Shown here: positions 58,708-64,000 of the stretch, one piece after another | Numbering within the stretch: position 1 is the first letter of the stretch | How the letters are laid out: every line of letters starts with the position of its first letter | Made by a program: the position numbers and the translations under genes | The notes under the pieces: model-generated | What the model was told of the DNA's origin: nothing | Databases searched by the model: none | Seen by the model: only the letters and a program-made list of their open reading frames with translations | NCBI GenBank assembly: GCA_002483465.1 | Contig: DLHX01000008.1 | Coordinates: 178,531 to 242,530, forward strand | From: Micavibrio sp. UBA7657 | GTDB taxonomy: Bacteria > Pseudomonadota > Alphaproteobacteria > Micavibrionales > Micavibrionaceae | Direction: 5' to 3' | Length of the DNA stretch: 64,000 nt

Positions 58708-59742
58708 ATGCACATGAAGCATAAGCCAGCCATCAACGTCGAAGCAACCGAACAACCTGCTTACCCGCAAGTTCGCATGCGCCGCCTGCGTTCCAAAGGC
58801 TGGCTCCGCGACATGGTGCAGGAACATCACGTCCGCGCTTCCGACCTCATCTGGCCCGCCTTCATCACCGAAGGCATGAATACACGCGAACCCGTCCCTT
58901 CCATGCCCGGCGTCGAACGCCTCAGCATCGATCAACTGCTGGAAGACATAAAACGAGCCGCCGATCTCGATATCCGCGCCTTCGCCCTCTTCCCCGTTAC
59001 CCCCACTGAGAAAAAAACAATGGATGGGCGCGAGGCTTTAAATCCCGGCAACCTCATCTGCCGCGCCATCCAGGCCATTAAAAAAGAACTGCCCGATGTC
59101 GGCATCATCACCGACGTGGCCCTCGATCCCTACACCACACATGGTCACGATGGACTCATGAATGACGGTAAGATTCTAAATGATGAAACCCTCGAAGTTC
59201 TTTGTAAACAATCACTGATTCAATCTCAGGCAGGTGCCGATATCATCGCCCCGTCCGACATGATGGATGGCCGCGTGGGTCAGATCCGGCGCACCCTCGA
59301 TCAAAACGGGTTCAACGACACCGCCATACTTTCGTATGCAGTAAAATACGCATCCTGCTTCTACGGACCCTTCCGCGATGCGGTCGGTTCATCCGGTTTT
59401 CTGAAGGGCGACAAGAAAACCTACCAGATGAATCCCGCCAACGCCGCCGAAGCCCTCCGCGAAGTTGCATTGGACATAAAAGAAGGCGCCGACATGGTCA
59501 TGGTCAAACCCGGCCTGCCCTATCTAGACATCATCAAATCCGTCAAAGATACCTTCAACGTTCCAACCTTCGCCTACCAGGTCAGCGGCGAATACGCGAT
59601 GCTCCGCGCCGCCGCCGCGAATGGCTGGCTCGATTATGACGCCGCTCTCGCTGAAAGCCTGCTGGCCTTCAAACGCGCCGGATGCGACGGTATTCTTTCT
59701 TACGGCGCAGTGGATTACGCGCGTTTCCTCCAAAAACCATAA
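58708..59742 (+). CDS. hemB: Delta-aminolevulinic acid dehydratase (porphobilinogen synthase)
   Basis: HemB joins two aminolevulinate molecules to porphobilinogen in heme synthesis. From the ATG at 58708 the protein is 344 aa; an ATG at 58714 is equally possible. Schiff-base lysines are Lys213 in YAVKYASCFYGP and Lys267 in MVMVKPGLPYLD. The metal-site segment reads DVALDPYTTHGHDG, without the three cysteines of zinc enzymes, so it is the Mg-dependent type common in alphaproteobacteria. Confidence 0.97.
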   Translation: MHMKHKPAINVEATEQPAYPQVRMRRLRSKGWLRDMVQEHHVRASDLIWPAFITEGMNTREPVPSMPGVERLSIDQLLEDIKRAADLDIRAFALFPVTPTEKKTMDGREALNPGNLICRAIQAIKKELPDVGIITDVALDPYTTHGHDGLMNDGKILNDETLEVLCKQSLIQSQAGADIIAPSDMMDGRVGQIRRTLDQNGFNDTAILSYAVKYASCFYGPFRDAVGSSGFLKGDKKTYQMNPANAAEALREVALDIKEGADMVMVKPGLPYLDIIKSVKDTFNVPTFAYQVSGEYAMLRAAAANGWLDYDAALAESLLAFKRAGCDGILSYGAVDYARFLQKP

Positions 59743-59802
59743 CTTTTAAGCAAAAAATATGCTAACTTTAGGTGCTGGCAGGAAGCCGGTTGAAAGTCAT
59801 GC

Positions 59803-61413
59803 ATGTCCCATGAAAAGACCCTAAAAGAACAACGCGACCGTTTCGTGGCTTTCAGTTTTGCCGTCGCCGATCTTTTCATCGAGGTCGCCGAGAACGGCAA
59901 AATCATTCACGTCTCCGGCGCGTCCAAGGCCCTGACGGGCATCGACGAAAAAGCTTTGCTGAACCGAAACTGGCTCGATCTTTTTTCGACCTACGAGCAG
60001 TCAAAGCTTCTCAAGGCGCGCGACAGCAATGTCCCCGGCCGCCGCATCGGCCCCATTCTCGTCACGCTGAACGAACAGATCGGTCAGAAAATCGCTTCTT
60101 TCAGCGCCATCCGCATGCCTAAAAATGACCGCTTCTATATTTCCCTCGGCGTCAGCAACGAATTCCTCGCCCGCATCGCACCGCTCGTTGGCCTGCCTGG
60201 CACCATTGGATTCACCGACCGCGACGGTTACGCCGATGCCGCGCGCGATGCCGTTTTCGATGCAAAACTCTGGGGCCAGGACGTCGAACTTACCTTCTTC
60301 GACTTCGTGAATGCCGATGAAATGAGCCGCCGCTTCGGCAAGGAAGGCTGGGGCAAGGTTGAGCAGATGATCGGCGAAATGATGGCGCAATATTCCTTCG
60401 GCGGTCATTCCGCAGGGCTGGTTGCCGAGGGCCGCTACAGCTTCGTGCATGACAAATCGGTCAACATCGACGAGATAAAACAGAAAATCTTAGACATCGC
60501 CAAAACCGCGGGCGCCGATGTGGATCTGCAGGCCAAAACCGTCACCGGCGACCTCAAAACCCTCGATAAAAAAGACATCTCGCGCGCACTCGACTTCGCC
60601 ATCAATGAATTCGAAAACAAGGGCACGCAGATGAAAGTCTCAAATCTCGACGAAGGCTACACCCAATATCTCGCCGCCAACGAAATGAAGCTGAAAGAAT
60701 TCAAAAGCATCATCGAGCGCGTCAGCTTCACGCAATTCTTCCAGCCCGTCATCGACATGAAGACGAAAGAAGCCACCCATTACGAAATCCTCTCGCGTTT
60801 CGAGAGCGGCGACACGCGGGAATGGATCCGCTTCGGCGAAGACGCTGGCCTCGCCCCTGATTTCGACCTCGCCGTCTGCGAGCGCGCCATCAATCACATT
60901 AAATTCAAGGCCGGCGGCACCCGCACCAAATACGCCATCGATATCTGCGGCCAGTCGATCAGCGACGAAGGCTTTTTCGAACGCCTGAAAGAACTCCTCG
61001 GCAAACAAAAAGGCATCAACGACCGCCTGCTTTTTGAAATCACGGAATCAACCAATATTGAAAATCTTACTCAGGCCGGGACCTTCATCAAGAAACTGCA
61101 AAAAGACGGCTACAAAATCGGCCTCGACGATTTCCATCCGTCCGCCGCCGCGCAGCAATATCTTGATGCCATCAAGGCCGACTTCATCAAGATCGACGGT
61201 CGCTATATCCGCCGCATCTCATCGCCGCGCGACGCCGCGCTCATCCGCAATCTCGTGAAAATGTGCCAGGATTCCGGCATCGAAGTCATCGCCGAAAGCG
61301 TCGAGGAAAAAATGCAGGCCGATATCCTCCTCGAGATGGGCGTAAAATACGGCCAGGGCAATTTATATGCCCCCGCCGGGCCCAAGCCTGACTATGTGGC
61401 CAAATCAACGTAA
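59803..61413 (+). CDS. PAS-like/EAL domain protein, putative cyclic-di-GMP phosphodiesterase
   Basis: A 536-residue protein. The first 110 residues look like a PAS sensor (FIEVAENGKIIHVSGASKAL). Residues about 120-290 are of unknown type, and the EAL domain covers about 300-530. Of the EAL metal and catalytic residues, Glu328 (YEIL), Glu412 (FEITES), Asp442-Asp443 (LDDF), Lys463 (IKIDG), Glu498 and Gln518 are present. The usual Asn is Asp380 (AIDICG), so activity may be reduced or altered. Its place upstream of motA-motB suggests motor control; no membrane segment is seen. Confidence 0.87.
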   Translation: MSHEKTLKEQRDRFVAFSFAVADLFIEVAENGKIIHVSGASKALTGIDEKALLNRNWLDLFSTYEQSKLLKARDSNVPGRRIGPILVTLNEQIGQKIASFSAIRMPKNDRFYISLGVSNEFLARIAPLVGLPGTIGFTDRDGYADAARDAVFDAKLWGQDVELTFFDFVNADEMSRRFGKEGWGKVEQMIGEMMAQYSFGGHSAGLVAEGRYSFVHDKSVNIDEIKQKILDIAKTAGADVDLQAKTVTGDLKTLDKKDISRALDFAINEFENKGTQMKVSNLDEGYTQYLAANEMKLKEFKSIIERVSFTQFFQPVIDMKTKEATHYEILSRFESGDTREWIRFGEDAGLAPDFDLAVCERAINHIKFKAGGTRTKYAIDICGQSISDEGFFERLKELLGKQKGINDRLLFEITESTNIENLTQAGTFIKKLQKDGYKIGLDDFHPSAAAQQYLDAIKADFIKIDGRYIRRISSPRDAALIRNLVKMCQDSGIEVIAESVEEKMQADILLEMGVKYGQGNLYAPAGPKPDYVAKST

Positions 61414-61526
61414 AATTTGCTAGACTGTATTAATGCGGGGAAAACCCCCGTTTTCTGCGTCCAAATCCCTGATTATCTTGCTGCGTCTGTTAAAGTGACC
61501 TTCGTAAAAAAGGATCTCTGGCTGCC

Positions 61527-62417
61527 ATGAAGTTTGTCGGCATTTTAATGGTTTTTGTGTGCACCTACGGCGGTCTCTTGATCGCCATGCACTTCAACAT
61601 GGGCCACTTCATCCACCTCATGATGGGCATCCTCGAAGCCTTGCCCGGCGAATTTGTTATCATCATGGGTTGTGCCGTCTGCGCCTTCCTCATCGGCAAC
61701 TCGATGGATACGGTTAAGCACACGATGAAATATTTCGGCGCGCTGGCCAAGCCCGCTTCCTACACCAAGGAAGATTACATCGAATTATTCTCGGCGCTGT
61801 TCAGCATCTTCAAGCTCGCCCGCACCAAGGGCTGGCTCGCGCTCGAGGCCCACATCGAAAAACCCGAGGAAAGCGAACTCTTCAAACGCTTTCCCTCCTT
61901 CGCTGAAAATCACTATGCCGTCACATTCCTGTGCGATTACCTCCGCCTGATTTCCTTGGGCAAGGAAAACCCGCACGAAATCGGCGACCTCATGGACATG
62001 GAAATAGAAACCATAGCCGAACATGAAGGCCACCCCGGCCACGCCGTCCAGCACATGGCCGACGGTATCCCCGCGCTCGGCATCGTCGCCGCCGTTCTCG
62101 GCGTTATTAAAACCATGGCCTCCATTTCCGAGCCGCCCGAGATCCTCGGCCAGATGATCGGCGGCGCGCTGGTGGGAACGTTCCTCGGCGTCTGGCTGTC
62201 TTACGCATTCGTTTCGCCGATCGCCGGTGCCATGACCGGACGCGCCCACACCGAGGTGCAATATTACAAAGCCATGAAAGTTTCGATGATCGCCTTCCTG
62301 AACGCCAGCGCCCCGCAGGTCGCCGTTGAATTCGGCCGGAAATTCCTGACGCACGACATTCAGCCCGGCTTCCTCGAGCTTGAAGCCAAGCTCAATGAAC
62401 TCCCGCCCCCGAGCTAG
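61527..62417 (+). CDS. motA: Flagellar motor stator protein MotA
   Basis: MotA forms the five-fold ring of the proton-driven stator around MotB. The 296-residue protein has four membrane segments (about 1-25, 34-52, 177-198 and 207-230) and the cytoplasmic loop. PALGIVAAVLGVIKTM is the conserved segment of the third helix. It belongs to the longer alphaproteobacterial-type MotA. It is followed by motB after 11 bases. Confidence 0.95.
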   Translation: MKFVGILMVFVCTYGGLLIAMHFNMGHFIHLMMGILEALPGEFVIIMGCAVCAFLIGNSMDTVKHTMKYFGALAKPASYTKEDYIELFSALFSIFKLARTKGWLALEAHIEKPEESELFKRFPSFAENHYAVTFLCDYLRLISLGKENPHEIGDLMDMEIETIAEHEGHPGHAVQHMADGIPALGIVAAVLGVIKTMASISEPPEILGQMIGGALVGTFLGVWLSYAFVSPIAGAMTGRAHTEVQYYKAMKVSMIAFLNASAPQVAVEFGRKFLTHDIQPGFLELEAKLNELPPPS

Positions 62418-62428
62418 GGAGAGCGCTG

Positions 62429-63466
62429 ATGGCCGAAGCCGCAAAAGACGATAAAACCAAACAACCGATTATCATCAAACGGATCAAGAAGGGCGGCGGC
62501 CACCACGGCGGCGCCTGGAAAGTGGCTTACGCCGACTTCGTGACCGCCATGATGGCGTTCTTTCTTTTGTTGTGGTTGCTGAACGTCACAACCGAAGAGC
62601 AGAAAAACGCGATCTCGAATTATTTCGATCCCACCCACCCGAAAGTCTCCGAATCTATGAGCGGCGCAGGCGGCGTTCTCGGCGGCCTCTCCATGGCCCC
62701 GCAGGGCGCAATGGCGACCACCGTCCAGCCCGTCACTGCCGCGCCGCCCTCCTCCAGCGTCAACAAACGCTCGGGCGAAAAAAAGGACGACAACACGTTA
62801 GCTCCCAACGTTTCAAAGCGCGCCCTTGAAAAAGCCAAGCAGGAACTCCGCAAACAGGAGGAAGCGCGCTTCAAAGAAGCCGAAAAGAAAATCAAGGAAG
62901 CCATCGAGGCCAACCCGCAGCTGAAAGAACTCGCGAAAAACCTCCTCATCGACATGACGCCAGAGGGCCTGCGCATCCAGATCGTCGATTCCGAAGGCAA
63001 GCCCATGTTCGCTTCGGGGTCCGCTGAAATGTTCGACTACACACGCCAACTCATCACGCAGGTTGAGAAAGTCATCCAGACATTACCGAATGAAATCTCC
63101 ATCCGTGGCCACACCGACAGCGTCCCTTACGCGGCTGGCGCGAAATACACGAACTGGGAGCTTTCCTCCGACCGCGCCAACGCCGCGCGTCGCCTCATGC
63201 TGGATACAGGCTTGCCCGCCACGCGCATCAACAACGTCGTCGGCAAGGCCGACACCGATCACCTCGTGCCCGATAAACCGGCCGACGCGAAAAACCGCCG
63301 CATCAGCATCATCCTGCTGAAGGAAGAACTGACCAATCCTGATTTTGACAAGAAAGCAGCTGAAGAAGCTGGTGAAGCTGGCGATGCGGCTGAAGATATT
63401 CCCGACATGCCCGAAATTCCCATCGGCACATTCAAGAAAACACCCGGCAAAGTGGAATTCCCTTAA
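62429..63466 (+). CDS. motB: Flagellar motor stator protein MotB
   Basis: MotB anchors the stator to peptidoglycan and carries the proton-binding Asp. The 345-residue protein has HHGGAWKVAYADFVTAMMAF with Asp36 in YADF, and one membrane helix at about 36-58. A charged linker with a coiled-coil-like stretch at about 125-165 follows. The OmpA-like domain has SIRGHTDSVPY and NWELSSDRANAARR. The last 40 residues are Glu/Ala-rich. A REP-like hairpin follows the stop. Confidence 0.95.
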   Translation: MAEAAKDDKTKQPIIIKRIKKGGGHHGGAWKVAYADFVTAMMAFFLLLWLLNVTTEEQKNAISNYFDPTHPKVSESMSGAGGVLGGLSMAPQGAMATTVQPVTAAPPSSSVNKRSGEKKDDNTLAPNVSKRALEKAKQELRKQEEARFKEAEKKIKEAIEANPQLKELAKNLLIDMTPEGLRIQIVDSEGKPMFASGSAEMFDYTRQLITQVEKVIQTLPNEISIRGHTDSVPYAAGAKYTNWELSSDRANAARRLMLDTGLPATRINNVVGKADTDHLVPDKPADAKNRRISIILLKEELTNPDFDKKAAEEAGEAGDAAEDIPDMPEIPIGTFKKTPGKVEFP

Positions 63467-63474
63467 CCCTCAAT

Positions 63475-63502
63475 CGTCATCCCGGCGAAAGCCGGGATCC
63501 CG
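63475..63502. repeat. REP-like hairpin between motB and parC
   Basis: CGTCATCCCGGCGAAAGCCG plus GGATCCCG, intact, in the 43-base gap between convergent motB and parC. It is the best terminator-like structure there but has no T run. Confidence 0.85.
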
Positions 63503-63509
63503 TGGGCAT

Positions 63510-64000
63510 TTAATCAAACCTTGAATTACTCGGAAAACCGTTGGGTGGAAGCTTGCCCGCCTGCGCGCGCTCACCGAGCCAGGGCTTCAGGTCCGGCGTC
63601 TTAACATCCGTCCCCCGCGATTTATAAGTCAGCCCGGCCTTCCAGTTGAACGTCTTGGCATCCGAGAGCGTGCCGTCCTTGTATTTCTGTAGCGTCACGC
63701 CGCGCCCGCGGCTCATCTCCGGAATTTGATCCAGCTTAAATACGATCATCTTGCGGTTCTTGCCGACGACGGCAATATGATCGTCCGCCGGATCGACATA
63801 GCGGCACACTTTCGCCTCGACATTCCCATCGACATTCAAAATCTGCTTGCCGTTTTTCGTCTGCGCCAGCACATCGTTCGACGGCACGATAAACCCGCGT
63901 CCGTCCGTCGCCACCACCAGAATTTTCGCATCCGGCTTGTGAAGCATCACGCCCGTAACATCGGCATCATTGCCCATCTCGACCATCAGCTTCACCGGCT
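63510..64000 (-). CDS. parC: DNA topoisomerase IV subunit A, 3' part
   Basis: The frame is open through the right edge and encodes the last 163 residues. The beta-propeller C-terminal domain is ParC-like: DGRGFIVPSNDVLAQTKNGK, IAVVGKNRKMIVFKLDQIPE, RGRGVTLQKYKDGTLSDAK and the closing AQAGKLPPNGFPSNSRF. The last phrase separates ParC from GyrA. It is the partner of parE at 18976-20988. Confidence 0.93.
   Translation of the reverse strand, partial: PVKLMVEMGNDADVTGVMLHKPDAKILVVATDGRGFIVPSNDVLAQTKNGKQILNVDGNVEAKVCRYVDPADDHIAVVGKNRKMIVFKLDQIPEMSRGRGVTLQKYKDGTLSDAKTFNWKAGLTYKSRGTDVKTPDLKPWLGERAQAGKLPPNGFPSNSRFD

Noticed and set aside
1..64000. CRISPR arrays, prophage, insertion sequences or rRNA
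   Set aside because: No regularly spaced repeats, transposase, integrase, phage structural genes or rRNA sequences were seen; the scattered hairpins are isolated intergenic repeats.

Overview
This window reads as chromosomal DNA of an alphaproteobacterium. The evidence is the gene content and order: class I PhaC, the block cbp3-yceD-rpmF-plsX-fabH-ihfA-merR, tig-clpP-lon-hupB, an Mg-type HemB, an alphaproteobacterial-style ParE/ParC pair, a fused RibB-degenerate RibA, and a family of short GTCATCCCGGCGAAAGCCGG repeats. Flagellar stator genes, LptD and BamE show a motile, LPS-bearing Gram-negative cell. The exact lineage (Micavibrio- or Rhodospirillales-like) is only a guess. Almost every base belongs to ordinary core genes and there is no large island, prophage, IS element or CRISPR array.

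Layout. 1-705: the 3' part of an FGAM synthase glutaminase. 702-5453 (minus): nuoABCDEF of respiratory complex I. 5565-10572: tRNA-Asp, alanine dehydrogenase, a YgjV-like membrane protein, an SSADH-type aldehyde dehydrogenase, ispG, tRNA-Val. 10629-16106: hupB, lon, clpP, tig, tRNA-Leu, tRNA-His. 16204-26654: glnA, a secreted unknown, parE with a coupled unknown, lptD with a coupled coiled-coil protein, an RhlE-type helicase. 26732-28571: hisI, a Cys/His-rich membrane protein divergent from zur, and a broken 2OG-Fe oxygenase. 28568-34818 (minus): class V aminotransferase, recJ, glpX, hom, an OmpA-like lipoprotein. 35018-37948: phaC, rpsI, rplM.

38066-41129 is the most accessory-looking stretch. 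It holds three small secreted two-cysteine proteins in tandem behind a good promoter, then cutA, a transglutaminase-like protease, and a small A+T-rich gene bracketed by tRNA-Pro and a duplicate of its 3' end. 41224-46269 holds the envelope-lipid/ribosome block and bamE. 46335-49285: H+-pyrophosphatase and fliL. 49432-55797 (minus): rpiB-glyA-nrdR-ribD-ribE-ribBX-ribH-nusB and an upstream DUF6898-type gene. 55835-64000: gcdH, a MarR regulator, HIBYL-CoA hydrolase, hemB, an EAL protein, motA-motB, and the 3' end of parC.

The best candidates for something undescribed are the tandem two-cysteine secreted proteins (38121-39769), the duplicated tRNA 3' ends (10432-10514 and 40604-41080), the putative Zur-controlled Cys/His-rich membrane protein (27053-27574), and two unknown genes coupled to parE and lptD. 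None can be called a new system from sequence alone.
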